A stretch of DNA of 39,351 nt from Verrucomicrobiales bacterium (GTDB lineage Bacteria; Verrucomicrobiota; Verrucomicrobiia; Verrucomicrobiales; DEV007), in the NCBI GenBank assembly GCA_029210205.1, contig JARGOD010000048.1, forward strand, positions 1 through 39,351. The letters run 5' to 3'. The position numbers and the translations under genes are program-made. Shown in pieces: positions 17,957 through 25,932 of this stretch (the stretch's first letter is position 1; every line of letters begins with the position of its first letter). The notes beneath the pieces were generated by a model. That model did no database searches, had not been told where the DNA came from, and saw nothing but the letters and a program-made list of their open reading frames with translations.

Positions 17957-19630
17957 TCAGGCTTTGTCGCTGAGGTGAGCTTCGACCTGCTCCGGGAAAT
18001 ATCGCATCAATGATTCAGTGACATGGGGCGCGGCCATGCCGAGTCCGCAGGCGCTCGTTGACTTCATGGTGTCTCCGATGTCGTTGATTTCGGCGATCCA
18101 CTCTTCCTGTGAAAGCTTCGGTGAGCTACCGTTGAGGCGCTCTGTCATCCGTTGCGTGCCGATACGGCAGGGGAAACATTTTCCGCAACTCTCATGGGCG
18201 TAGAACTCCATCGCATCGTGCGCGGCATCAACCATATTGCGTGAGTCATCAAAGACCATGATGCCTCCGGCTCCGAGGAACGATCCCTTACTCTTGATGC
18301 AGGGATCATCGAGGGTGACGTCGAGATTTTCTCCGCCGAGAAATCCTCCTGACAAACCTGCCATTGTCACTGCCTGGACGGTTCTTCCCGGAGGCGGTCC
18401 GCCTGCCCATTCATGGATAAGGGTTTGTAGCGGGAGACCAAAAGGCACTTCGTAGTTGCCGGGGCGCTGGACATCACCGGAGAGGCTGATCACTTTCGTG
18501 CCGGGATGATCACCCAGCCCAAGATCCCGATACCACTGGGCACCGTTCGCGACAATGTGAGGCACCGAAGCGAGCGTCTCGACATTGTTCACCGCGGTTG
18601 GTTTGTCATTGAAACCGTGGGTGACGGGGAAGGGGGGCTTATTGCGAGGAAAGGGGTGCTTCCCCTCGAGACTGTTGAGGAGCGATCCTTCCTCGCCGCA
18701 AATATAGGCACCGGCACCGCGTCTCACGTAGAGATGAAAGGTGAAGCCTGAGCCGAGAATGTTTTCACCGAGAAGCCCGTTGGCCCGGGCATCTTCGATA
18801 GCGTTCTCAAGGATGGCTTCCGTCTCCGGATATTCGTAGCGAAGGTAGATCAGTCCGAGAGGTGCTCCTGTTGCAAATGCTGCCAGTGTCATTCCCTCGA
18901 TCATCGCGAAGGGATCGTGATCCATCAGGGTGCGATCCTTGAAACAACCCGGTTCGCCTTCGTCAGCATTGCAGACAATGCATTTGGGGTCGCCGGGTGC
19001 ATCGGCAACGGCTTTCCATTTCACGCCGGTGGGGAAACCGGCTCCGCCACGACCGGCGAGCTTGCTCTCGGTCACTATATCAATGACATCCTGCGGGGTT
19101 CCCTGGACTGCTTTTTCGAGGCCTGCATAACCGCCGGTCGCACGGTAGCCATCGAGAGTGGCTCGGCCTTCCTCCCTGATTTTGGAAAAGACGCATTCGG
19201 TAACACCACCGGGATTTGGCACCGGCATCGGCGTGGCCCGGTGGACGAGCGTTTCTTTCGTCAATCCGACAAGGGCCTGGTCGCCGATGATCACCGGAAT
19301 CATATCGTCGCAGCGGCCGGCACAGGGCATTGGCGTGGCGCCTTCGCTTTTCAAAGACTCAAGCAGTTCATTTCCGCCATGAAGGCAACAGATGTTACCG
19401 GTGCAGACACGTGGCGCGGATTTTCCGGGTTCCTCGCGTGAGAAGTGATGGTAAAAGGTGACGGTGCCAAACAGCTCCGCGAGCGGGATTTTCAGTCCTT
19501 TTGAAACAGCTCGGATAGACTCTTCCGACAACCAGCCATCGCGATTGTGAAACGCATGGAGCAGCGGAAGGAGAGGGGCGGGCTCGTCTTTCCAACGGGC
19601 GATCAGTTCTTCATTGCTCATTCGGGGCAT
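17957..19630 (-). CDS. NAD-dependent formate dehydrogenase beta subunit, NuoE-NuoF fusion
   Basis: A 557-residue diaphorase subunit that passes electrons from the alpha subunit to NAD+. The N-terminal ~130 residues are NuoE/FdsG-like: helical LLHAFHNRDGWLSEE and GTVTFYHHF, then thioredoxin-like [2Fe-2S] ligands Cys76, Cys81, Cys103, Cys107. The rest is NuoF/FdsB-like: GRGGAGFPTG (193-202), CNADEGEPG (220-228) for FMN/NADH, GAGAYICGEEGSLL, and the [4Fe-4S] ligands Cys482, 485, 488 and 528 (SCGKCFPC, ACGLG). This one-piece arrangement resembles the beta subunit of the two-subunit NAD formate dehydrogenase FDH1 of Methylobacterium. First gene of the operon; ATG at 19630 or 19621 are both possible starts. 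Confidence 0.92.
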   Translation of the reverse strand: MPRMSNEELIARWKDEPAPLLPLLHAFHNRDGWLSEESIRAVSKGLKIPLAELFGTVTFYHHFSREEPGKSAPRVCTGNICCLHGGNELLESLKSEGATPMPCAGRCDDMIPVIIGDQALVGLTKETLVHRATPMPVPNPGGVTECVFSKIREEGRATLDGYRATGGYAGLEKAVQGTPQDVIDIVTESKLAGRGGAGFPTGVKWKAVADAPGDPKCIVCNADEGEPGCFKDRTLMDHDPFAMIEGMTLAAFATGAPLGLIYLRYEYPETEAILENAIEDARANGLLGENILGSGFTFHLYVRRGAGAYICGEEGSLLNSLEGKHPFPRNKPPFPVTHGFNDKPTAVNNVETLASVPHIVANGAQWYRDLGLGDHPGTKVISLSGDVQRPGNYEVPFGLPLQTLIHEWAGGPPPGRTVQAVTMAGLSGGFLGGENLDVTLDDPCIKSKGSFLGAGGIMVFDDSRNMVDAAHDAMEFYAHESCGKCFPCRIGTQRMTERLNGSSPKLSQEEWIAEINDIGDTMKSTSACGLGMAAPHVTESLMRYFPEQVEAHLSDKA

Positions 19631-19707
19631 CCCGCGAGCTTGTCAGGATATCCAATTTTGGTCAAGGCATGTGCATGGCATGATTGCAGGAGCAATTTGG
19701 CTCGACT

Positions 19708-19740
19708 TAACAGGGTTAGGTCATCCGCCCAACAGGGTTA
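19708..19740. promoter_or_regulatory. Two direct copies of a dyad-symmetric 11-mer upstream of the formate dehydrogenase operon
   Basis: TAACAGGGTTA (19708-19718) and CAACAGGGTTA (19730-19740) lie exactly 22 bp apart, two helical turns. The core TAAC-N3-GTTA is self-complementary. The pair sits about 80-110 bp upstream of the NuoE-NuoF start, with the second copy overlapping the stop codon of the dipeptidase gene. I infer a possible operator for a dimeric regulator; no -35/-10 boxes are convincing. Confidence 0.4.
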
Positions 19741-20817
19741 ACTCCACGCCCGACGTAGCAAATTCAGAAAGTTACCGGAAAAGATGCCGGCGATGTCGTC
19801 ATTGGAGTATCCTCTCGCGGTGAGAAGGTCATCTAGCGTTTGCAGATCAGCGATGCTATCGAGATCCATTGGACCCTGCTCGCGTCCAAAGCCGCCGTCC
19901 AGATCGCTTCCGATGCCGACGTGCTTCGCGTTGCCGGCGAGCTGGCAGATATGGTCGATGTGATCGACGATATGCTCGATTTTCACCCCCGTAGACTGTG
20001 GTGTCGAAACGCCGCGCTCCCAACCGGGGATCATCATCCATCCGTCGAAGACACTGCCGATGACGGCGTCGCGCTCGATCAGGATTTTGATCTGTTCATC
20101 GCTGAACTGACGGGGATCATCGACGAGGGCTCTGCAGTTTGAGTGACTCGCCCAGACAGTGCCGCCAAACATTTCGAGGGCCTCAAAAAAGCAATCATCG
20201 CTGAGATGAGTGGCGTCCAGAATGATCCCGAGTTCATCCATCTTCCGCAAAAGGTCCGGGCCTGCTTCACGCAGTCCGCCAACTTGATCGTGGCCAAGCG
20301 CATAGCGGCCTTTCCCGTAGTGTGCTGGACCAAGAGCACGCAGGCCGGATTCATACGCTGTTTCAAGATAATCAGGGGTGATAATGGAATCGGCGCCCTC
20401 GAGACTTAAAATGTAGCCGATCGGTTCTTTCGCCTCTCTTGCTGCCATGGGATCGGCCCACTTTGCGAGATGGGCGTCTAGTTCCGCCAAATTTCGGACG
20501 GGAGACATTTCTCCCATCTCCGCCATGGTCTCATAATAGATTCGCTGCCCTTGTGTCATCGCCCACGCCTGAGAGGGGGACTCCCAGCTAGCGCAGGGTC
20601 CGGCTGGTTTCATGCAACCGCCGATCTGGGTTGCGACGCAAAGACCAATACCACCGCGTCGCATTTCTTCGAAGGTGACCGTATTCTCTCCACGACCCTT
20701 CATGTCGGTCATATCTTTTTCGAGAGCACGTATTTCTGCCAAAGAGAGGGTGAGATCCCGGTTCCACTCGAGAGCGTTCATGCTTAGATCGAGATGGACG
20801 TCGAAAATTAATTTCAT
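19738..20817 (-). CDS. Membrane dipeptidase family protein (peptidase M19)
   Basis: A 359-residue zinc-dependent amidohydrolase-fold dipeptidase, related to renal dipeptidase; bacterial members cleave dipeptides, including those with a D-residue. Visible family residues are DVHLDL (HxD metal motif) at residues 6-11, Glu in LSLEGAD (bridging ligand), His in DATHLSDD, His in ASHSNCRAL, the arginine of that motif, and VGIGSDLDGGFG. No signal peptide is visible, so it is likely cytoplasmic. The start is the ATG at 20817, leaving 60 bp to the divergent gene. The stop is 107 bp before the formate dehydrogenase operon on the same strand, and no terminator is seen between. Confidence 0.88.
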   Translation of the reverse strand: MKLIFDVHLDLSMNALEWNRDLTLSLAEIRALEKDMTDMKGRGENTVTFEEMRRGGIGLCVATQIGGCMKPAGPCASWESPSQAWAMTQGQRIYYETMAEMGEMSPVRNLAELDAHLAKWADPMAAREAKEPIGYILSLEGADSIITPDYLETAYESGLRALGPAHYGKGRYALGHDQVGGLREAGPDLLRKMDELGIILDATHLSDDCFFEALEMFGGTVWASHSNCRALVDDPRQFSDEQIKILIERDAVIGSVFDGWMMIPGWERGVSTPQSTGVKIEHIVDHIDHICQLAGNAKHVGIGSDLDGGFGREQGPMDLDSIADLQTLDDLLTARGYSNDDIAGIFSGNFLNLLRRAWS

Positions 20818-20877
20818 GGCTATGGGCTGGAAAAAGTCTAAAATTCAGGGCAAAGTGTCAGGAATCCCTGTAAAAAC

Positions 20878-21741
20878 ATGAAACCGACTCTCATCCTCTC
20901 GGCTTTGCTATCATGCTTTGTCATTTCTGGCAATGCACAGGAACCCGCACCTGTGTCTGGACCTGTGAATTACAGTACTCAGGGAAATGCTTCGCAGAAC
21001 CGCAGCGTTTATGAGCTGGAGCTTCAGCGTGCTGCGCAGGAAGCACGAAGAATGAAGGAACTGAAGGCGTCGATTGCGGCTTCGGCTTTTGGCCCACCAC
21101 CTCCGATCACGTCAGCTGATCAGTTTCTCGCCACGAACCGACCTCCGACGCCACCTCCGTCTGAAGAGCCAGAGGGTGAAGGTTCCGCGGCTGAGGTGCC
21201 GGAATTTGAGAATGCGTCGGTTCCGTCGCGCCCCGTGGAGGCTTCAGGCAACATTCCGACTTTTGAAATGCCTGAAAAGGAGCGCAGTTTTTTCAAGTGG
21301 ATGAAGGGCAAGAAGAATGATGATTCAGCAATTGAGCTTCCGCCGGCGGGATCTTCTCAGTATGAGACCGGCAATCCTTATGAAGCGCCGGATGTGAGCA
21401 GCACGCCACCAGAGCCTCCCGCGCCACCTGAGAATCAGGGGATCCCTGATGTTCCGGCAATGAATGAGGAGCCCGCTCCTATCATGCGTAGCTCAACTCC
21501 CCCTGCTGTAGAAACTCCCTCTGAGCCTGCCCCGATTTTTGTGCGTCGCGAAGAGCCTGTTGCAGCCTCCGGGGAGACGGCTGTGGTTGAAAAAGACGCT
21601 GACGCCATTGTCAGTGGTGTTCTCGTCAAACTCTTTGCGGGAACTCAGGTCTCGATTCTTGAGAGGAACGGTAGTGACGTCACCGTCCGACTTCCAGACG
21701 GTCGTGTCGGTATGCTCAAGAAGAAGTCCCTCTCACGCTGA
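20878..21741 (+). CDS. Secreted proline-rich protein with C-terminal SH3-like domain
   Basis: A 287-residue protein with an N-terminal signal peptide (MKPTLILSALLSCFVISGNAQ), a charged helical segment (YELELQRAAQEARRMKELKA), a long Pro/Glu/Ser-rich disordered middle (about residues 65-225) and a C-terminal ~45-residue SH3-like module (LVKLFAGTQVSILER ... VRLPDGRVGMLKKKSL). The bacterial SH3 fold often binds cell-wall peptides; that function is an inference. The stop codon at 21739-21741 directly abuts the stop codon of the convergent gene (21742-21744), leaving no room for a terminator. No homologue is recognised. Confidence 0.7.
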   Translation: MKPTLILSALLSCFVISGNAQEPAPVSGPVNYSTQGNASQNRSVYELELQRAAQEARRMKELKASIAASAFGPPPPITSADQFLATNRPPTPPPSEEPEGEGSAAEVPEFENASVPSRPVEASGNIPTFEMPEKERSFFKWMKGKKNDDSAIELPPAGSSQYETGNPYEAPDVSSTPPEPPAPPENQGIPDVPAMNEEPAPIMRSSTPPAVETPSEPAPIFVRREEPVAASGETAVVEKDADAIVSGVLVKLFAGTQVSILERNGSDVTVRLPDGRVGMLKKKSLSR

Positions 21742-22854
21742 CTAACCTGAAAGTCGGCTTCGCGCCGGGATTTTCCAGATTTCGTCAGCGATTTGGTGAT
21801 TTCTAATGACTCGGGCTTCGTCGTAGAGCGCGACGCTTGGACAGACGTGATAGGGAATCCCGATGACCTCGGCACCAATGGGTGGTTGCGATCCTGTGGC
21901 GGTGCGAATCACGAGGTGCTCTTCGCTCTGTGAAACGAATTCGAGAATCTCAAGCTCAGGGAAGCGAACACGATTGATGATCGGGTTTTCTGCGGAAACA
22001 GCCTTGTGACCAAGGTCGAGGCACGCGAGCTCAGATGTGGGATGGCTGACGACGCGAGCGAGGAGGAAGGCTGCGGATTCAAACTGAAGATCAGGGTAAT
22101 GTTCGCCGTAGCCCGCATCCCAAAGCACTGGGGTCCCGGGTGAACACTGCCACGGAGCGGCAGAATTCATGGCGCGTTCTGCATGAAATGCGAAAGTTGG
22201 AGTGCCACCGGAAATGGTGAGTGGAACATCGATCCCCTCATTTGAAAGTGTCACCAGAAACTCGTCCAGCTGGATGATTGCATCGTCGAACTCGCTTCGT
22301 CTCTTTGCATGATCTGCAACATGGATGTGACCATCATAAGCGTGAATCCCTGCAAAATGAAGGGTGGGCGATGCAATGAGGCTTCGCACTAAATGGAGAG
22401 CTTCCTGCGATGCTCCGATTCCTGTCCGATGCATCCCGATATCGAGATCGAGGTAGACGCTCAATGCACTTTGAAAAGGCCCCCGGTCGAGGCAGGCGAA
22501 TCCTTCGTTGCTGTCTACCAGCGTCGAGAATTTTGCGGCAGGGTATCGTCGAATCAGGTTTGCCAATATTGCCACGCTCGGTCCGACGAGCGGGTAGGAG
22601 ATCAGGATGTCTGAGACACCAACCTGTGCTGCCAGATCCGCTTCTGCGAGAGTTGCGCACTTGACCGAAGAGATGCCGAGAGCGAGCTGCCGTTCTAGAA
22701 TCTCCGCGCACTTGTGCGTTTTGATATGAGGTCGAAGGAGTTCAGGATTGTCATCCACGATCTCCAGTAACCTCGCCAGGTTACGATCAATAGCATCGAC
22801 ATCGAATAACAAACTGGGTGAAGACACCCTTCCAAGGCCGTTGATTGATCGCAT
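21742..22854 (-). CDS. D-threonine aldolase / D-serine dehydratase-like PLP enzyme
   Basis: A 370-residue fold-type III PLP enzyme with an alanine-racemase-like N-terminal barrel and a DSD-type C-terminal domain. The PLP lysine is Lys45 in RPHIKTHK, with SSPSLLFDVDAIDRNL before it and GMHRTGIG, GIHAYDGH and SGGTPTF further on. The C-terminal PYHVCPSVAL supplies His336 and Cys338, the metal site of eukaryotic-type D-serine dehydratases (D-threonine aldolases have a related site). I cannot choose between retro-aldol cleavage of D-3-hydroxy amino acids and D-serine deamination; the presence of ridA 15 bp upstream mildly favours a dehydratase that makes 2-aminoacrylate. Last gene of the proC cluster. 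Confidence 0.82.
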   Translation of the reverse strand: MRSINGLGRVSSPSLLFDVDAIDRNLARLLEIVDDNPELLRPHIKTHKCAEILERQLALGISSVKCATLAEADLAAQVGVSDILISYPLVGPSVAILANLIRRYPAAKFSTLVDSNEGFACLDRGPFQSALSVYLDLDIGMHRTGIGASQEALHLVRSLIASPTLHFAGIHAYDGHIHVADHAKRRSEFDDAIIQLDEFLVTLSNEGIDVPLTISGGTPTFAFHAERAMNSAAPWQCSPGTPVLWDAGYGEHYPDLQFESAAFLLARVVSHPTSELACLDLGHKAVSAENPIINRVRFPELEILEFVSQSEEHLVIRTATGSQPPIGAEVIGIPYHVCPSVALYDEARVIRNHQIADEIWKIPARSRLSG

Positions 22855-22869
22855 CTGCCTCGCGAAAAA

Positions 22870-23334
22870 TCAGTTTTTGATTTCGACGATGATCTCGATC
22901 TCAACCGGAATATTTCCAGGCAGTGAGTTTGTTCCCATCGCACTCCGTGCTCCGATTCCGCTCTCCTCGCCGAAGACTTCCGCAAAAAGATCTGAGAAAC
23001 CGTTAATCACAGCGGGCTGATCGAAAAAGTCATTGGTGCAGTTTACCAGGGCGAGTGATTTCACAAGACGACCAACCCGGTCAAGCGAACCCAGTTCATT
23101 TTGTAGCGTCGCGAGTAGGTTCAGACCAACTTGCCGTGCGACATTTTGTCCTTCTTCCAGAGTCACGTCATCTCCAAGACGGCCCGTCATGACACTACCG
23201 TCGTCGAGAAAAGGTCCGTGCCCGGACAGGTATCCGAGATTTCCAGTCTGGACGAGAAGCTTGTAGACCCCCATCTGCTGCGGTGGGGGCGGGAGAGTGA
23301 TTCCAAGTTCCTTCAGTCGTGCTTCAGCGCTCAT
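22870..23334 (-). CDS. RidA family protein (enamine/imine deaminase-like)
   Basis: A 154-residue YjgF/YER057c/UK114 family member; RidA hydrolyses reactive enamines such as 2-aminoacrylate released by PLP enzymes. Seen: GYLSGHGPF, the long helix GQNVARQVGLNLLATLQNELGS, VKSLALVNCTNDFFDQPAVINGFSDLF and the closing segment ARSAMGTNSLPGNIPVEIE. In that segment the Arg before SAMG and the final Glu fit the positions of the catalytic Arg and carboxylate in RidA. It is longer than typical RidA (~130 residues) because of an N-terminal extension, as in the RidA-like subfamily sometimes annotated YjgH/LPS-type. Gaps to neighbours are 12 and 15 bp, so it is very likely co-transcribed and linked to the PLP enzyme downstream. 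Confidence 0.87.
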   Translation of the reverse strand: MSAEARLKELGITLPPPPQQMGVYKLLVQTGNLGYLSGHGPFLDDGSVMTGRLGDDVTLEEGQNVARQVGLNLLATLQNELGSLDRVGRLVKSLALVNCTNDFFDQPAVINGFSDLFAEVFGEESGIGARSAMGTNSLPGNIPVEIEIIVEIKN

Positions 23335-23346
23335 ATGAGACGCGTC

Positions 23347-24774
23347 TTACACCAGAACGAGTCCATCCGTCAACTCAGGTTTGTGTTCGAGTGCCTCCCA
23401 GGCTGAAATAAAACGACCGGGAGTGTCACCAAAAAGCGGAGACACTTCAAAAGTTACCGAAGGAAGACCCGTCTCGTCGGTTTCTATCCCAATCCCGGCT
23501 TCCTTTGCCCATCGCGTAAACTGGCGAAGTTGATCAGCTGCACTGGTTTCCGCTGAATCAATTCCGCTCGCATTTTTCACGGGTGAAAAATCGTCGGCGC
23601 GGTCGGTTTCGATAATGACTGGGTTGGCGGCGAAGGGCAGAGCATCGAAGACGAACATTTCGAATTTGTAGGCATTCGGCTCGTCAGGCTCATGAATGGT
23701 CCCCGATTCATCGATGAAGCTGACTTTTTTGTTGGCGAGGTGAAAGGGGAGTTTAGCCGATTCATCTCTGCCACTGCCGAGGCGATCGACGAAGTTTCGA
23801 TCAAAAATGTGAATCGCAATGCTTCCGGCACGAAATCTGATTTCCCCGTTCTCATCGCGTTCCTGCGCAAGTCGCTCCGGAAGATCTGAGTATTCGACGA
23901 CGAGAGCCTGCCCGTTCGCCTGACAAAAGACTCCGACCTTTTCTTCAGGGTAGGCTTTAGGAACCATTTTGCTCGAAAGTTCCGAGTTGTTCATGAGGTG
24001 AAAGCCAATGAAGGCAGGATCGATGCACCTGACGAGTGGGTTATCGACTTGAAAGTAGCTGATCGTATCGATCCCGTCGGCTTCCATTTGGCGAATTGCA
24101 CCGGAACGCACGAGCGCGCGAAGCGCTCCTCCGTGACCGTCTGGACTTAAAGCAATCTGCCCCTTGTCGGCCATGAGTATTTTGCCATTGGCATCGACCG
24201 CAGGCATGAGCCCCTGGCTGAAAAAATGCACTTTGTCCTCAGGCAGTCCAAAGAAGTTATTTTCAGCAAAGAATGCGACAGTCTCATCGTGATTGATGAT
24301 CGAAGTCAAAATATACCAGGGGACAGGTCGACCGAAGATCAGACTTGAAGCGAGGATCTTCTCTGCGAAGACTTGAAAGAGTGATTTTTTGAGAACCGGG
24401 GTCACTCCGAAAGTTCCTTTTGGACCATCGTAGCCGAGTCGGGTCCCCTGACCTCCGGCAACCGTAAATGCCGCAACTCGTCCGGCACGAAGAGCGGACT
24501 CGCCTTTCTCTCTCGCTTCGATCCAGAGCGAGGGATTCCCTCCTTCACTTTCAGGTCGTGGGGTGAACTCAGCTGGCTCGAGTGAGTCAGCGATTGTTTC
24601 GTTTTTTGAACCTGTGTTTTGCACGAGAGAAGACACGAGCTCGCTTAGTTCCTCAAGATCGATGTCCGATGCTTGTTTAAGAAGATGCTTCTGCTCGGAA
24701 TCTGTTATTTCATCGAAAAAGGTAAAAACATGGCCTTGTCCGTTGGATTCAAAATGTTTTTGAAGTTTGCTCAT
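23347..24774 (-). CDS. UDPGP-family nucleotidyltransferase, UDP-N-acetylglucosamine pyrophosphorylase-like
   Basis: A 475-residue eukaryote-type UDP-sugar pyrophosphorylase that forms a UDP-sugar and pyrophosphate from UTP and a sugar 1-phosphate. The UTP-binding motif AGGQGTRLGYDGPKG (106-120) is almost the UAP1 consensus; further motifs are ALSPDGHGGAL, YFQVDNPLV, EYSDLPE, NAYKFEMFVFDALPFA and DDFSPVKN. These match UAP1 more than UDP-glucose pyrophosphorylase, so N-acetylglucosamine 1-phosphate is the best guess, with GalNAc-1-P or glucose-1-P as alternatives. It is not the bacterial GlmU/GalU type and lacks the left-handed beta-helix acetyltransferase domain of GlmU. Located between proC and ridA with 39 and 12 bp gaps. 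Confidence 0.87.
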   Translation of the reverse strand: MSKLQKHFESNGQGHVFTFFDEITDSEQKHLLKQASDIDLEELSELVSSLVQNTGSKNETIADSLEPAEFTPRPESEGGNPSLWIEAREKGESALRAGRVAAFTVAGGQGTRLGYDGPKGTFGVTPVLKKSLFQVFAEKILASSLIFGRPVPWYILTSIINHDETVAFFAENNFFGLPEDKVHFFSQGLMPAVDANGKILMADKGQIALSPDGHGGALRALVRSGAIRQMEADGIDTISYFQVDNPLVRCIDPAFIGFHLMNNSELSSKMVPKAYPEEKVGVFCQANGQALVVEYSDLPERLAQERDENGEIRFRAGSIAIHIFDRNFVDRLGSGRDESAKLPFHLANKKVSFIDESGTIHEPDEPNAYKFEMFVFDALPFAANPVIIETDRADDFSPVKNASGIDSAETSAADQLRQFTRWAKEAGIGIETDETGLPSVTFEVSPLFGDTPGRFISAWEALEHKPELTDGLVLV

Positions 24775-24813
24775 TTGTCTTTCTGAGTGTCGTTGAATAG
24801 ATTTCGGATTGAA

Positions 24814-25611
24814 TTACGCCTCACCGAGTTCCTTTGATCGGGCCGCCGCGGCAGCAACGGCGCGTTTTACGATATCCTCAAAATTATCGCTTCGGAAGGA
24901 TTCCAGGGCGGCGAAGGTAGTCCCGTTTGGACTGGTAACATTTTCTCTCAATTGAGTAGGAGATTCGTTGCTTTGAAGCAGGAGCTCGGCAGCTCCGGCA
25001 ACGGTGTGAGCGGCAAGCGCTCCGGAAATTTCAGGCTCCAGTCCCTGCTCAATGCCACCGGCCACGAGGGCTTCGATCATCATGAAGATATAGGCCGGTC
25101 CGCTTCCGCTGATCGCGGTGACCGCATCGAGATCAGATTCGGTAACGGCGCAAACGTAGCCAACTGCGCCAAGAAGCGATTCCGTAAGGTCCGAGTCTTC
25201 AGCGCCGGCATGGGTGCCCAAGGCATATCCGGAAGCAGCCTTCCCGACAAGTGCCGGAGTATTGGGCATGACGCGAACAACACGGTGGCGATTGCCGATG
25301 GCGGCTTCGATCGAGGCGATTTGAACCCCGGCGGCGATGGAGATGAGCAACTTCCCTTCGCTATCCCCAATCTCTCCGAGCATCTCAATAAAACCCTGAG
25401 GCTTTACGCAAAGAAGGACAACGTCAGAGCCTGAGATGACCTCTTCATTCGAGCGGGCCTGTTTGACGCTCAGATCGCGGGCCATGTCATCTGCGGCCGG
25501 AGAGTAGGTGTCGAAGATAAGTGTGTGTTCTGGTGAGACAATACCAGCCCGAAGAATACCACCGACGAGGGCACGTCCCATTTTTCCACATCCAATGACT
25601 CCAAGTTTCAT
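24814..25611 (-). CDS. proC: Pyrroline-5-carboxylate reductase
   Basis: Last step of proline synthesis: NAD(P)H-dependent reduction of 1-pyrroline-5-carboxylate to L-proline in the cytoplasm. The 265 residues cover the whole family: Rossmann motif GVIGCGKMGRALVGG at the N-terminus, VVLLCVKPQ, RVMPNTPALVG, and the C-terminal signature region AISGSGPAYIFMMIEAL ... QLRENVTSPNGTT. First gene of the four-gene minus-strand cluster with the UDPGP-family enzyme, ridA and the PLP enzyme. No Shine-Dalgarno precedes the ATG at 25611. Confidence 0.95.
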   Translation of the reverse strand: MKLGVIGCGKMGRALVGGILRAGIVSPEHTLIFDTYSPAADDMARDLSVKQARSNEEVISGSDVVLLCVKPQGFIEMLGEIGDSEGKLLISIAAGVQIASIEAAIGNRHRVVRVMPNTPALVGKAASGYALGTHAGAEDSDLTESLLGAVGYVCAVTESDLDAVTAISGSGPAYIFMMIEALVAGGIEQGLEPEISGALAAHTVAGAAELLLQSNESPTQLRENVTSPNGTTFAALESFRSDNFEDIVKRAVAAAAARSKELGEA

Positions 25612-25932
25612 GGGTAAATCGTTAGCTCAGAAAGAGGGATGCGTCAGAGAGAATTCGGAATTATGACAAAGGTGTTTCAGGAATGCTCGTGTGCCTCTTG
25701 AGTCCATTGGTCGATTCTTGTCCTTGACGGGGTGAGGAGAACTTTATTAAGCAAAAATTAATAATCGATATTTCCAAAATAGGTAGCCGAAATTTCCGAG
25801 CTTCATTTGGAGCCGTGGTCAGTGTCGTACACGGCGTTCACGGTTGCTGCTGACGACATGAGAAATTCGTTGCGGGAATTAGGCATCGGGCAATATGATC
25901 AAGGTCGAGAGTTTCTGTCAAAATTGATCGCA
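25612..25932. promoter_or_regulatory. Divergent region between proC and the E1 alpha gene
   Basis: About 320 bp with no gene I trust. The stretch 25740-25790 is AT-rich (TTAAGCAAAAATTAATAA and following), unlike its surroundings, and is the best place for the promoter of the plus-strand operon; the proC promoter must lie nearer 25612. Part of 25807-25932 could be 5' coding sequence of the E1 alpha gene if it starts at an in-frame TTG (25807) or ATG (25858). Confidence 0.4.

Noticed and set aside
19673..19685. Sigma-54-like sequence TGGCATGATTGCA
   Set aside because: The GG-to-GC spacing is too short for a -24/-12 promoter and it is on the strand opposite the operon.
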